Notes: generated by a model not told the origin, from the sequence alone. Numbered from the stretch's first letter, positions 52,066 through 61,603 are shown. The stretch is DNA of 64,000 nt from Chryseobacterium gwangjuense (GCF_021311115.1 NZ_JAJTNP010000002.1:1-64000); one strand, 5' to 3'. Numbers and translations: made by a program.

Positions 52066-53586
52066 TTACATGTTTTTAAAATATTTTTTTACTTCTTCCA
52101 GATATGGATACATGATCATATCTTCTGAAAAAGCAGGAATGATCTTTCTAATATCATCATACAACGCTTTCGTTGCCGAAGAAACTTTATCCTGATAGCC
52201 CAGATATTCAATCGCCTGAACAATTGTGATGGCCTCAATAGAAAGAACTTCAAATGCATTCTCAATCACCTTTCTGCAAATTACCGCCGCATTTGTTCCC
52301 ATGCTCACAATATCCTGATTGTCATTATTATTAGGAATACTATGAACATACATTGAATTTGACAACATTTGACTTTCTGCCGTAGTAGAAGTTGCTGTAA
52401 ACTGAACTCCCTGCATCCCGAAATTAAAGCCTAATTTACCTAAATTTACAAAAGGTGGCAAAATCTCATTGATCTTAGCATTCAAAAGATAATTTAGCTG
52501 TCTTTCAGCCAACATGGTCAGTTTAGTAACCACAATTTTTAACTTATCCATTTCCAAAGAAATATAGTCTCCGTGGAAATTTCCTCCATGATACACATGC
52601 TGATCTTCAACATTAATAATAGGATTATCATTTGCTGAGTTGATCTCATCTTCAAGAACTTTCTCGGTAAATTCCAATGTATCCAAAACAGGCCCTAAGA
52701 TCTGTGGAACACATCGTATTGAGTAATATTCCTGAACTTTATCTTTAAAAACTTTATCCTGTTCTTCAAAGTGAGTATAAAGATGTTCTTCTCTTTTTCT
52801 CACCAATTTACTGTCTGATAAATGATTTCTCATTTTCTCAGCAATTTTTTGCTGACCGGCATGTCTTTTTGTCCCGTTTAACGCTGCTGACAAGTGATCA
52901 TCATAAGCAAGAACAATTTCGTTAATCGCACAAGAGAGTTTGATCGAAATATCTGTCAATTGATTGGCTTTGTAAGCATTCACAGCACCAATTCCGGACA
53001 TTACGGAAGTTCCGTTCATTAAAGCCAAACCTTCACGAATCTCTACATGAATAGGTTCAAGCCCTTCGATAGCAAAAATTTCTTTTGTTGATCTTCTTTC
53101 TCCTTTATAAAAAACTTCACCTTCCCCGATCAGAACTAAAGCTAGATGAGCCAATTGTACTAAATCTCCACTCGCTCCTACTCCTCCGTGCTCGAAAATA
53201 AGTGGTGTAATATTTCTGTTAATAAGTTCTTGAAGCAAGTTCACCACAGAAATATGTACTCCGGAATTTCCCAATGATAAGGTATTCAATCTCGCCAGCA
53301 TAGCAGCTTTCACCTCATCTTCCGGCAAAGGATTTCCAATTCCTGAAGAATGGCTTCTGATCAAATTATACTGCAATTGATGTGTATCATCATCATTGAT
53401 TTTGAATTGAGCCATCGGTCCGAAACCGGTATTCACCCCATATATTACTTTATTTTTAGAAAAATCTTTCAGAAACTGAAAGCTTGCTTCAACTCTCTGC
53501 AAAACAGTTTCATTAAGCTCTATTGTTTCTTTTTCGATAATAATCTTCTGAAAATCCCTCAGTTCTAAAAAGTTATTTATTTTCAT
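52066..53586 (-). CDS. Tyrosine ammonia-lyase (aromatic amino acid lyase family)
   Basis: 506 residues from ATG at 53586. MIO-forming Ala-Ser-Gly at about 138-140 (GGVGASGDLV), catalytic Tyr in VIYGVNTGFG (about 49). The two substrate-selectivity positions are Ser78-His79 (LIRSHSSG), as in histidine lyases. From memory the characterised F. johnsoniae tyrosine lyase has the same segment. In the cluster it would make 4-coumarate, the aryl starter of flexirubin. It begins the leftward run. Confidence 0.9.
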   Translation of the reverse strand: MKINNFLELRDFQKIIIEKETIELNETVLQRVEASFQFLKDFSKNKVIYGVNTGFGPMAQFKINDDDTHQLQYNLIRSHSSGIGNPLPEDEVKAAMLARLNTLSLGNSGVHISVVNLLQELINRNITPLIFEHGGVGASGDLVQLAHLALVLIGEGEVFYKGERRSTKEIFAIEGLEPIHVEIREGLALMNGTSVMSGIGAVNAYKANQLTDISIKLSCAINEIVLAYDDHLSAALNGTKRHAGQQKIAEKMRNHLSDSKLVRKREEHLYTHFEEQDKVFKDKVQEYYSIRCVPQILGPVLDTLEFTEKVLEDEINSANDNPIINVEDQHVYHGGNFHGDYISLEMDKLKIVVTKLTMLAERQLNYLLNAKINEILPPFVNLGKLGFNFGMQGVQFTATSTTAESQMLSNSMYVHSIPNNNDNQDIVSMGTNAAVICRKVIENAFEVLSIEAITIVQAIEYLGYQDKVSSATKALYDDIRKIIPAFSEDMIMYPYLEEVKKYFKNM

Positions 53587-53610
53587 CAATTAAAAGTAAT
53601 AATATATAAT

Positions 53611-53643
53611 TTTGTAATATGTAATTAATTGTCACTAATTTTG
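53611..53643 (+). promoter_or_regulatory. Promoter of the halogenase-like gene
   Basis: TTTG (53611-53614), 21-base spacer and TAATTTTG (53636-53643), 40 bases before the ATG at 53684. A second TAATTTTG at 53607-53614 overlaps the -33 region and could be an alternative -7 box. Confidence 0.6.
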
Positions 53644-53646
53644 CGG

Positions 53647-53681
53647 CAAAGATAGAAGTAATTATCAAAATAAAAAATCAA
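53647..53681 (-). promoter_or_regulatory. Possible divergent promoter of the lyase operon
   Basis: On the minus strand TATCTTTG (53654-53647) is a good -7 box. The nearest TTG boxes give spacers of 11 (53668-53666) or 24 bases (53681-53679); the latter is just above the usual range. It lies almost on top of the opposing promoter. Confidence 0.45.
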
Positions 53682-53683
53682 AG

Positions 53684-54940
53684 ATGAACAAAGAATTTGT
53701 TGACGTTCTCGTAATCGGAGCTGGACCTTCCGGATGCGTATCTTCTTCATACTTAAAGAAGAACAATGTCAGCGTGAAAGTTGTTGAAAAAACAAAATTT
53801 CCCAGACTGGTTGTAGGTGAAAGCTTAATTCCTAGAGTAATGGATCATTTTGATGAGGCCGGACTTTTTCCTGCTTTGGATAAAATGGGATTTGAGAAAA
53901 AACTTGGAGCAAGATTTTTAAGAGGTGATGAAGTCTGCATTTTTGATTTTAGTGATAAATTCGGAGAAGGTTGGGATTGGACTTGGCAGGTTCCTAGAGC
54001 TGATTTTGATAATACATTGGCACAGGAAGTGATCAACAAAGGTATTGATCTGGAATTTGAAGCTGAAGTTATTGATATTCAATTTAACGGAACAGATTCT
54101 ATAACCACCGTAAAAAATAAGAACGGAGAAACTAAAGAAATTCATGCAAAATTCGTTATTGATTCCAGTGGTTACGGAAGAGTTCTCCCTAGATTATTAG
54201 ATTTAGAAAAGCCTTCGAAACTATCTCCACATTCCGCCATTTTCGCTCATGTAGAAGACATCAACAGAGAAGAAGGAGAAGAAGGGACATTGATTTCTTT
54301 TGATATTATTGAGACCGAAGTCTGGCTTTGGGTCATTCCTTTCTCAAACGGAAATACAAGCTTAGGAATTGTAGGACCAACTGATTACATTGAGAAATTA
54401 ATCGAAAACGGAGATGCAACAGAAGCGCTGAGAAAAGCAATTTCTCTTTCCGAATATTATGTAAAACGTTTCGGAAATGTAGATTTCCTTTTTGAACCGA
54501 GACATTTGAAAGATTATTCTTGCTCAGTAAAAAGCTTGTTCGGAGACGGATTTGCCTTGACAGGAAATGCTTCAGAATTTCTGGATCCTGTTTTCTCTTC
54601 AGGAATGGCATTTGCAACAGAATCCGGAATGTTAGCAGCAAAATTGGCTTTACGACAACTCAATGGAGAAAAAATCGACTGGCAAAAAGAATACACCGAT
54701 TATATTTTATACGGCGTAGATGTTTTCACTACCTATGTAAAAGAATGGTACACCGGAAATCTTCAGGAACTGTTTTTCCATCAACCGGAAAATCCTGAGG
54801 TAAAGAAGAAAATATGCGCTGTTTTAGCAGGATATGTATGGAACAAAGACAATCCTTTTGTAAAAAAACATGATACTGTCATCAAAAATCTAGCGAATCT
54901 CATTAAGCTGGAAAAACTTGAACAGCAAAATCAACAATAA
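53684..54940 (+). CDS. Halogenase/hydroxylase-like FAD-dependent oxidoreductase
   Basis: 418 residues. FAD-binding VIGAGPSGCVSSSYL near the start, then VGESLIPRVMDHF (about 46), and VWLWVIPFSNG (about 207-217), a W-x-W-x-I-P type segment typical of flavin-dependent halogenases; LTGNASEFLDPVFSSGM (about 290) completes the FAD site. Many flexirubins are chlorinated or hydroxylated on the phenol ring, so this is a candidate for that step. It is a single-gene unit with its own promoter and terminator. Confidence 0.85.
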   Translation: MNKEFVDVLVIGAGPSGCVSSSYLKKNNVSVKVVEKTKFPRLVVGESLIPRVMDHFDEAGLFPALDKMGFEKKLGARFLRGDEVCIFDFSDKFGEGWDWTWQVPRADFDNTLAQEVINKGIDLEFEAEVIDIQFNGTDSITTVKNKNGETKEIHAKFVIDSSGYGRVLPRLLDLEKPSKLSPHSAIFAHVEDINREEGEEGTLISFDIIETEVWLWVIPFSNGNTSLGIVGPTDYIEKLIENGDATEALRKAISLSEYYVKRFGNVDFLFEPRHLKDYSCSVKSLFGDGFALTGNASEFLDPVFSSGMAFATESGMLAAKLALRQLNGEKIDWQKEYTDYILYGVDVFTTYVKEWYTGNLQELFFHQPENPEVKKKICAVLAGYVWNKDNPFVKKHDTVIKNLANLIKLEKLEQQNQQ

Positions 54941-54974
54941 AAAAAGCGGTCTGAGATTCAGACCGCTTTTTTTA
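54938..54974. terminator. Bidirectional terminator between converging genes
   Basis: AAAAAAGCGGTCTGA (54940-54954) pairs with TCAGACCGCTTTTTT over GAT. A-run before and T-run after the stem allow termination in both directions, for the halogenase-like gene and the exported protein gene. Confidence 0.9.
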
Positions 54975-54975
54975 T

Positions 54976-55587
54976 TTATTTTCTCAAAGCTCTTTTGTAT
55001 TCTTTTCCCATCAATCTTTTTCCGGTAGCTTCAAATGCTCCTGCGATTCTTCCATACTCCATTACAAAATCTTTATTTTGTGGTTTCCCTAAAATTTTAT
55101 CCGCTTTTAGTTCTAACACGACTTTTGAAGGATCGTTCGTTTCCACAAATTTCATAATAGATGTCAGTTTTGCTTCCTGCCCCATGATTCCACCGTGCCA
55201 TCCCGCATAGATCCATTGTGCATCAATTATTAATGTATATTTTGCAGGAAGCTCATTTTCAAAAACTATTTTTGATTTACTGTTTGCACCCTTCATAAAA
55301 TATTTCAAATATTCTGAACTTTTAAATCTATCCCATTCTTCACTCCATTTCTGCCAATCTGTTTCAGTTTTTCCAGATCTTGCTAAAATATCTTTTTTCC
55401 TATTTTGAAGGTATTGCTCCTCTGTTAGATTCTCTACTTGATAAAGAGTATGATCAAATTTTAATTGTACATTAATTTCAGTTTCATCTTTTATAAAGTC
55501 AAAACTACCAGAAGTGATAGCCATCTCGTTCTGAGCAAAAGTTATCATCGAAATTGCTGTAAAGAACAATAAAAATAATTTTTTCAT
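54976..55587 (-). CDS. Exported protein, unknown function
   Basis: 203 residues with a signal peptide (MKKLFLLFFTAISMITFAQN). The rest has no motif I recognise; it includes WIYAGWHGGIMGQEAKL near 125-141 and a C-terminal GAFEATGKRLMGKEYKRALRK-type basic helix. Located between the halogenase-like and ligase genes. A -7 like TATATTTG (55613-55606, minus strand) lies before it. Confidence 0.6.
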   Translation of the reverse strand: MKKLFLLFFTAISMITFAQNEMAITSGSFDFIKDETEINVQLKFDHTLYQVENLTEEQYLQNRKKDILARSGKTETDWQKWSEEWDRFKSSEYLKYFMKGANSKSKIVFENELPAKYTLIIDAQWIYAGWHGGIMGQEAKLTSIMKFVETNDPSKVVLELKADKILGKPQNKDFVMEYGRIAGAFEATGKRLMGKEYKRALRK

Positions 55588-55679
55588 ATTTTATTTAAAT
55601 TTCCGCAAATATAAGACACCCCTATCAATAAAGGATTAAATCAACAACAATATTTCCTTTTTTGTTGAATAATTTTAAC

Positions 55680-56972
55680 TTACCTCAAATCAACAAAAGT
55701 AATTGGCTTACGACTATTAGGATGAAAAACAGTTTTAGATAAAATATCAAAATTGATTACCTCAATTTTCGGACTTACTCTAAGCTTTGCGCGAAAATGA
55801 TCTCTGACTTCGTTTACAAAATTCTCATCATTATTTTCTGTGCTCAACTTAATAATAATCTCATCCAAGCCTATCTCGTTAGTCTGAATAACAATCTGAT
55901 AACATGAAATTCCGTTAAAATCATTCAGAATATCATTCATCGCAGGCGGATACAAAGTTGTTCCTTTATATTTGATCATCTGCTGTTTCCTTCCGATTAC
56001 AGGACCTAAACGCATTGTATTTCTTCCACATTGGCAAGGTTCATAATGCGCCTTTACAATATCTCCCGTTTTAAATCTCAGTAAAGGAATCGCCTCAACT
56101 CCTAAAGTTGTTATCGTTAATTCTCCACTTTCTCCTTCCTGAACAGGCTTTTCTTCATCATCCAGAATTTCCGTAATGATCAGTTCTGGATGATGATGGC
56201 CTCCATGCTGAAATTCACATTCGGTAAAAGCGGTACTCATTTCTGTGGAAGCATACGTTGAGAATAATTTAATATTCCACTTTTCTTTAATTTTCTGGGA
56301 AAGAATATTATCTGTAAAATCCTGATTTTTGATGCTCTCCCCGATACAAACGGCACCGTAAACACTGGAATTTTTATAATCCAAACCATGCTTTTCAGCA
56401 TAATCAATCATTTTTAACAAAAATGACGGAACGGTAATCAAATATTTTGGTTTATATCTGAAAATAGAATCCCATTGCAATTCCGGAATTCCAGGCCCCA
56501 TTCTCACAACACTCGCTCCCATTTTTCTTAAGCCAAGAAAATAAGCAAGCCCAGCCATAAATCTTTTATCGATGGTGGTAATCATCTGCACAACATCTCC
56601 TTTTTGAATTCCTGCACACGCAAAAGAAATAGCCTCATTGTAAGCCAACCTTTCCAGATCATGATCAGACAACCCAAACGTTACAGGATCTCCCAATGTT
56701 CCTGAAGTTGTGCTGTAGTCAACAATTTTATCGGGAGTGATACAGAAAAAAACATTATTATTCTGCTGAATGTCATTCTTAACCGTTGTCGGAATTTTTT
56801 GCAAATCTTCCAAGGTTTGAATCTCAGCAATATTGATCTTATTTTCCTTGAAAAGTTTCTGATAGAAAGGAGAATGAGTTTCAAGATAAACCAACAGCTC
56901 CTGAAGTTTTTGCTCCTGAAACGTTTTAATTTCTTTACTCGTTGCTCTTTCGATAGATGGATAGAATTCCAA
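55680..56972 (-). CDS. Phenylacetate-CoA ligase-like AMP-forming enzyme
   Basis: 430 residues. Adenylate-forming motifs: YSTTSGTLGDPV (about 84-95), STYASTEMS (about 235), and GDIVKAHYEPCQCGRNTMRLGP (two Cys) with GRKQQMIKYKG. In the cluster it most likely activates 4-coumarate or a related acid to AMP and then thioester (CoA or ACP). Substrate inferred from the lyase. A -7 like TACATTTG lies at 57000-56993 on the minus strand. Confidence 0.85.
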   Translation of the reverse strand: MEFYPSIERATSKEIKTFQEQKLQELLVYLETHSPFYQKLFKENKINIAEIQTLEDLQKIPTTVKNDIQQNNNVFFCITPDKIVDYSTTSGTLGDPVTFGLSDHDLERLAYNEAISFACAGIQKGDVVQMITTIDKRFMAGLAYFLGLRKMGASVVRMGPGIPELQWDSIFRYKPKYLITVPSFLLKMIDYAEKHGLDYKNSSVYGAVCIGESIKNQDFTDNILSQKIKEKWNIKLFSTYASTEMSTAFTECEFQHGGHHHPELIITEILDDEEKPVQEGESGELTITTLGVEAIPLLRFKTGDIVKAHYEPCQCGRNTMRLGPVIGRKQQMIKYKGTTLYPPAMNDILNDFNGISCYQIVIQTNEIGLDEIIIKLSTENNDENFVNEVRDHFRAKLRVSPKIEVINFDILSKTVFHPNSRKPITFVDLR

Positions 56973-57229
56973 TTGTTTTCTTTTTTAAACAACAAATGTA
57001 TTTAATTAAATTAAAAGAGTAAAGCATTAAAAAATGTAAAATTCAATTGAATAAAAAGCTTCAAAAACGAATAATTCGAAATACACAATTCATAAAAAAT
57101 TAATCTTTGCATTTATATTTCTGAAATTGAACTTTTTAATAGATGATATCAAAATAAAACATATATTATAAACCGACAAATTTTAGTAAATTTGCCAACT
57201 TAATTAATCAACGATATTGAGATATTACA

Positions 57230-60200
57230 ATGAGCCAATTTAAAGAATACAAAAACCTCAACCTTATTGACGTAGCAGAGAATGTAGCGGAATTCTGGAA
57301 ACAGAACAAAACTTTCAATAAGAGTGTTGAGATTCGTGAGGGGCAACCTGAGTTTGTTTTTTATGAAGGTCCGCCTTCAGCAAACGGTATGCCTGGAATT
57401 CACCACGTAATGGCCAGAGCGTTGAAGGATATTTTCTGTCGTTATCAAACCCAGAACGGAAAGCAGGTTTTCCGTAAAGCGGGTTGGGATACACATGGAC
57501 TTCCGGTAGAGCTTGGTGTGGAAAAAGAATTAGGAATCACTAAAGAAGATATTGGCAAAAAGATTTCAATTGAAGATTATAACAAAGCATGTCGTGAAGC
57601 AGTAATGCGCTACACAGACGTTTGGAACAACCTTACTGAGAAAATCGGGTATTGGGTAGATCTTGACGATCCGTATATCACGTACAAGTCAAAATATATG
57701 GAGACGGTTTGGTGGTTGCTAAAGCAATTGTATGATAAAGAGTTATTGTACAAAGGTTATACAATCCAACCTTATTCTCCAAAAGCAGGAACAGGTCTTT
57801 CTTCACACGAATTGAATCAGCCGGGAACGTATCGTGATGTTTCGGACACTACGATTGTGGCTCAGTTTAAAGTAAAGAAAGCATCTTCTGAATTATTTAA
57901 TGATGTTGACGGAGATGTGAGCATCTTGGCTTGGACGACTACGCCTTGGACATTGCCATCAAACACAGCTTTGACGGTTGGAAGAGATATTGAATACGTT
58001 TTGGTTAAAACTTTTAATCAATATACATTCGAGCCAGTAACAGTTGTTTTATCAAGCGTTCTTTTACCTAAAGTTTTCGGTAAGAAATATTTTGAAGGAA
58101 CAGATGAAGATTTTGCGAATTATGCAGCAGAAAATAAAACCATTCCTTTTAAAATTTTAAAAGAATTTACCGGAGAAAAATTAGTTGGAACTCAGTATGA
58201 GCAATTAGTTCCTTGGTTTACGCCAAACGACAATCCTGAAAATGCTTTCAGAGTGATTTTAGGAGATTTCGTAACTACAGAAGACGGTACAGGTATCGTT
58301 CACACCGCTCCTACTTTTGGTGCTGATGATGCGAGAGTGGCTAAAATGGCTCAGCCTGAGATTCCACCGATGTTGGTAAAAGATGAAAACGACAATCTTG
58401 TTCCGCTGGTAGATCTTCAGGGAAGATTCATCAAAGGAGACAATGTTCCTGAATTATTCTCAGGAAAATATATCAAGAACGAATATTACGATGAAGGAAC
58501 TGCACCTGAAAAATCTTGGGATGTAGAATTGGCTATCTTGTTGAAAACAGAAAACAAAGCCTTTAAAGTAGAGAAATATGTACACAGCTATCCGCACTGT
58601 TGGAGAACTGACAAACCAGTATTATACTATCCGTTGGATTCTTGGTTTGTTAAGATGACTGCTGTAAAAGACAGATTGGTGAACCTAAACAAAGACATCA
58701 ACTGGAAGCCAAAAGCTACAGGTGAAGGACGTTTCGCTAACTGGCTGGAAAATGTAAACGACTGGAACCTTTCCCGTTCAAGATATTGGGGAATTCCTTT
58801 GCCAATCTGGAGAACAGACGATCTGAAGGAAGAAAAAATCATCGGTTCTGTAGAAGAATTATACAACGAAATTGAAAAATCGATTGAAGCAGGATTTATG
58901 AAAGAAAATCCGTTCAAAGGTTTTGTGATCGGAAATATGTCAGAGCAGAATTACTCTTTGGTTGACTTACACAAAAATGTAGTTGACAAAGTAATCTTGG
59001 TTTCAGATTCAGGAAGAGAAATGAAGCGTGAGAGCGACTTGATCGACGTTTGGTTCGATTCAGGTTCTATGCCTTATGCACAGTTACATTATCCTTTCGA
59101 GAACAAAGAATTAATCGACAATAATAAAGCATTCCCTGCAGATTTCATCGCGGAAGGAGTAGACCAGACTCGTGGTTGGTTCTACACACTTCACGCAATC
59201 GGAACCGCAGTTTTTGATTCGGTTGCTTATAAAAATGTAATGAGTAACGGACTTGTTTTGGATAAAAACGGTCAGAAAATGTCAAAACGTTTAGGAAATG
59301 CAGTTGATCCGTTTGAAACGCTTTCAGTGTACGGACCGGATGCAACGCGTTGGTATATGATTTCGAATGCCAATCCTTGGGAAAACCTGAAATTTGACAT
59401 CGAAGGAATAGATGAAGTAAGAAGAAAATTCTTCGGAACATTGTACAATACGTACTCATTCTTTGCTTTGTATGCGAATGTTGACGGATTCAATTATACT
59501 GAAAAAGAAGTAGAAAACAGACCTGAAATCGACCGATGGATCTTATCTGAATTAAATTTATTAATTAAGGAAGTTAAAGCATTCTACGAAGATTACGAAC
59601 CAACAAGAGTAGCAAGAGCGATCAATACTTTCGTGAATGATAACTTGAGTAACTGGTACGTAAGATTATGCAGAAGACGTTTCTGGAAAGGAGAGTACTC
59701 AGATGATAAAATCTCTGCTTACCAGACTTTGTATACTTGTTTGGAAACCGTTGCTAAATTATCAGCACCGATTGCTCCGTTCTTTATGGATCAGTTATAT
59801 CAGGATTTAAATAGGGTGACTGGTAAAGAAAACTGTGAATCTGTTCACTTAACAGACTTCCCGGTTGCTGATGAAAGCTTGATCGATGCTGATTTGGTTG
59901 AAAAAACTCATTTAGCACAGAACATCACAAGTATGGTTTTCTCTTTAAGAAAGAAAGAAAACGTAAAAGTTCGTCAGCCTTTACAAAAAGTATTGGTTCC
60001 TGTAATGGATTCTAAAGCAGAAGAGCAAATCCTGGCTGTTGCAGAATTAATCAAACAGGAAGTCAACGTAAAAGAACTACAATTAATCAATGCTGAAGAA
60101 GCATCTCACTTAATTGTAAAACAGATAAAACCGAATTTCAAAGCACTTGGTCCTAAATTAGGAAAAGACATGAAAACGGTGGGAGGAGCGATCGCAAATT

Positions 60201-60625
60201 TTGATGCAGAACAGATTTCAACCCTTGAAAAAGAAGGAAAAATAGACATTCAGGGATACGAAATCACCCTTGATGATGTAGAAATTTCTACAAAAGACAT
60301 TCCTGGATGGACAGTAACTTCTGACGGAAAAACAACTGTGGCATTAGATTTGACATTAACAGACGAGTTAAAATCTGAAGGTATTGCAAGAGAGTTCATT
60401 AACAGAGTCCAAAACTTGAGAAAAGACAAAGATTTTGAACTGACGGACAGAATACAAATTTCGATTGAAGAAAATTCACCATTCTTGGAGGATATCAAGA
60501 AAAATGAGGAATATATTTCTGCAGAAGTCTTGTCAAATAAAATAGAAATTGTATCTTCACTTTCAAATTTTAACGAAATCGAAATAGATGAAGTTAATTT
60601 CAAAGTAAATGTTGAAAAAAATTAA
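57230..60625 (+). CDS. ileS: Isoleucyl-tRNA synthetase
   Basis: 1131 residues, the long IleS type frequent in Bacteroidetes. Class I motifs: HIGH-like PGIHHVMARA (about 54-63) and KMSKR (about 682), editing domain around 190-400 (SILAWTTTPWTLPSNTAL) and a C-terminal anticodon-binding region. It charges tRNA-Ile. A -7 like TAAATTTG (57187-57194) lies 35 bases before the start, with no clear -33 box. Confidence 0.97.
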   Translation: MSQFKEYKNLNLIDVAENVAEFWKQNKTFNKSVEIREGQPEFVFYEGPPSANGMPGIHHVMARALKDIFCRYQTQNGKQVFRKAGWDTHGLPVELGVEKELGITKEDIGKKISIEDYNKACREAVMRYTDVWNNLTEKIGYWVDLDDPYITYKSKYMETVWWLLKQLYDKELLYKGYTIQPYSPKAGTGLSSHELNQPGTYRDVSDTTIVAQFKVKKASSELFNDVDGDVSILAWTTTPWTLPSNTALTVGRDIEYVLVKTFNQYTFEPVTVVLSSVLLPKVFGKKYFEGTDEDFANYAAENKTIPFKILKEFTGEKLVGTQYEQLVPWFTPNDNPENAFRVILGDFVTTEDGTGIVHTAPTFGADDARVAKMAQPEIPPMLVKDENDNLVPLVDLQGRFIKGDNVPELFSGKYIKNEYYDEGTAPEKSWDVELAILLKTENKAFKVEKYVHSYPHCWRTDKPVLYYPLDSWFVKMTAVKDRLVNLNKDINWKPKATGEGRFANWLENVNDWNLSRSRYWGIPLPIWRTDDLKEEKIIGSVEELYNEIEKSIEAGFMKENPFKGFVIGNMSEQNYSLVDLHKNVVDKVILVSDSGREMKRESDLIDVWFDSGSMPYAQLHYPFENKELIDNNKAFPADFIAEGVDQTRGWFYTLHAIGTAVFDSVAYKNVMSNGLVLDKNGQKMSKRLGNAVDPFETLSVYGPDATRWYMISNANPWENLKFDIEGIDEVRRKFFGTLYNTYSFFALYANVDGFNYTEKEVENRPEIDRWILSELNLLIKEVKAFYEDYEPTRVARAINTFVNDNLSNWYVRLCRRRFWKGEYSDDKISAYQTLYTCLETVAKLSAPIAPFFMDQLYQDLNRVTGKENCESVHLTDFPVADESLIDADLVEKTHLAQNITSMVFSLRKKENVKVRQPLQKVLVPVMDSKAEEQILAVAELIKQEVNVKELQLINAEEASHLIVKQIKPNFKALGPKLGKDMKTVGGAIANFDAEQISTLEKEGKIDIQGYEITLDDVEISTKDIPGWTVTSDGKTTVALDLTLTDELKSEGIAREFINRVQNLRKDKDFELTDRIQISIEENSPFLEDIKKNEEYISAEVLSNKIEIVSSLSNFNEIEIDEVNFKVNVEKN

Positions 60626-60684
60626 CATATAGTTATTGTTTTTTAAATTCCATTTCATAATTTTATTAAAAAAGAGAAACGAAC

Positions 60685-61065
60685 ATGTCAGACGAAAGAG
60701 TAAGATACAGTGATGCTGATTTACAAGAATTTAAAGCGGTCATTAAAGAAAAAATAGAAAAAGCAGAGAACGATTTAAAACTAATCAGAGAGAGTTTCAT
60801 CAATGATCAAAATAACGGAACAGATGATACTTCTCCTACTTTCAAAGCATTTGAAGAAGGTGCAGAAACCTTGAGTAAAGAACAGAATTCTATTTTAGCA
60901 GGAAGACAAGAAAAATTCGTGCGTGATCTTAAGAATGCTTTAATAAGAATTGAAAATAAAACATACGGTATTTGCAGAGTGACGGGTAAATTAATTCCTA
61001 AAGAAAGACTTTTAGCTGTTCCTCATGCAACACTGAGCATCGAAGCGAAAAATATGCAAAAATAA
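60685..61065 (+). CDS. TraR/DksA-like protein without zinc-binding cysteines
   Basis: 126 residues. N-terminal coiled-coil region (about 8-95) and the C-terminal DksA segment YGICRVTGKLIPKERLLAVP, but only one Cys remains where the family has CxxC and a second CxxC. This form is common in Bacteroidetes and may still bind the RNA polymerase secondary channel. Located 59 bases behind ileS and followed by a strong terminator. Confidence 0.87.
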   Translation: MSDERVRYSDADLQEFKAVIKEKIEKAENDLKLIRESFINDQNNGTDDTSPTFKAFEEGAETLSKEQNSILAGRQEKFVRDLKNALIRIENKTYGICRVTGKLIPKERLLAVPHATLSIEAKNMQK

Positions 61066-61090
61066 CCATAAAGGTTAGTGAAAATAAATT

Positions 61091-61135
61091 TGGGTTTATA
61101 TTGTATTCATAGGATACTTTATAAACCTAATTTTT
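61091..61135 (+). terminator. Terminator behind the DksA-like gene
   Basis: GGTTTATA (61093-61100) pairs with TATAAACC (61120-61127), with an inner GTATTC/GGATAC stem and a T-rich run after it. The inner G-U pairs fit RNA folding. Confidence 0.75.
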
Positions 61136-61146
61136 AATATACACTC

Positions 61147-61392
61147 ATGAGTCAATTATTAGTATTAGGAATTATCTTCATCGGAATCCTTGCTTTTTTC
61201 AATCGGGAATGGATTAAAAACAGGTTCTTTCCAGATAAAAAACGAAGTTATACAATTGATGACCAATTCAATTCCGACAAACGTGATCGGGAGAAAGAAA
61301 TTGACAGCCTTTTGAGTAAAATGGGTAAAAACGGAATCAACGATTTGTCTGCAAAAGACAGAAAACGACTTGACGAATTATCCAAAAAATAA
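61147..61392 (+). CDS. Small membrane-anchored protein (DUF6576-like)
   Basis: 81 residues: an N-terminal membrane helix (about 3-17) followed by a charged tail with EIDSLLSKMGKNGINDLSAKDRKRLDEL (about 50-78, split here only for reference), the short helical motif found at the end of Bacteroidetes rhomboid-type proteins. The tail would face the cytoplasm. Function unknown. A second small gene starts 19 bases after its stop. Confidence 0.65.
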   Translation: MSQLLVLGIIFIGILAFFNREWIKNRFFPDKKRSYTIDDQFNSDKRDREKEIDSLLSKMGKNGINDLSAKDRKRLDELSKK

Positions 61393-61411
61393 AATTTTAA
61401 ATTATTACAAA

Positions 61412-61603
61412 GTGGAATCAATAATCGTACACACCAAAAATGCAATGGAATTGAGCGCACTGAAAAGCGTCTTAAAGGAAATGAATATCAAATTCGAGAA
61501 ATTCCATACCAAAAATACACACCACAACAACAAGACCATCAAAAACATCGTTGATAAGAAAAACGAAAAAATAGGAAAACCTTTTAAACCCAAAGGACAA
61601 TAA
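61412..61603 (+). CDS. Small DUF2683-like protein
   Basis: 63 residues from GTG at 61412 (ESIIVHTKNAMELSALKSVLK); a longer frame from 61370 needs a TTG inside the upstream gene. The pattern IIVHTKNAMELSALKSVLKE matches what I remember of the short DUF2683 proteins of Bacteroidetes, followed by a Lys/His-rich tail. Its stop overlaps the lspA start (TAATG). Confidence 0.6.
   Translation: MESIIVHTKNAMELSALKSVLKEMNIKFEKFHTKNTHHNNKTIKNIVDKKNEKIGKPFKPKGQ

Larger units (their letters stand above)
24786..57000. other. Flexirubin-type (aryl polyene-dialkylresorcinol) gene cluster
   Basis: Contains every activity expected for a flexirubin: tyrosine ammonia-lyase, an acid-activating ligase, two ACPs, ketosynthase plus chain-length-factor pair, ketoreductase, hotdog dehydratases, DarA/DarB, a halogenase-like flavoprotein, acyltransferases, and MMPL, ABC and LolA transport parts. 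Established knowledge: flexirubins are yellow-orange outer-membrane pigments of Flavobacteriia and Cytophagia, esters of an aryl polyene acid and a dialkylresorcinol. The boundaries are inferred from flanking housekeeping and polysaccharide genes. Confidence 0.92.

Noticed and set aside
52066-53586. Histidine ammonia-lyase of a hut pathway
   Set aside because: No urocanase or imidazolonepropionase nearby; the arginase-fold gene is 37 kb away and degenerate. Context and the resemblance to a known tyrosine lyase favour flexirubin.
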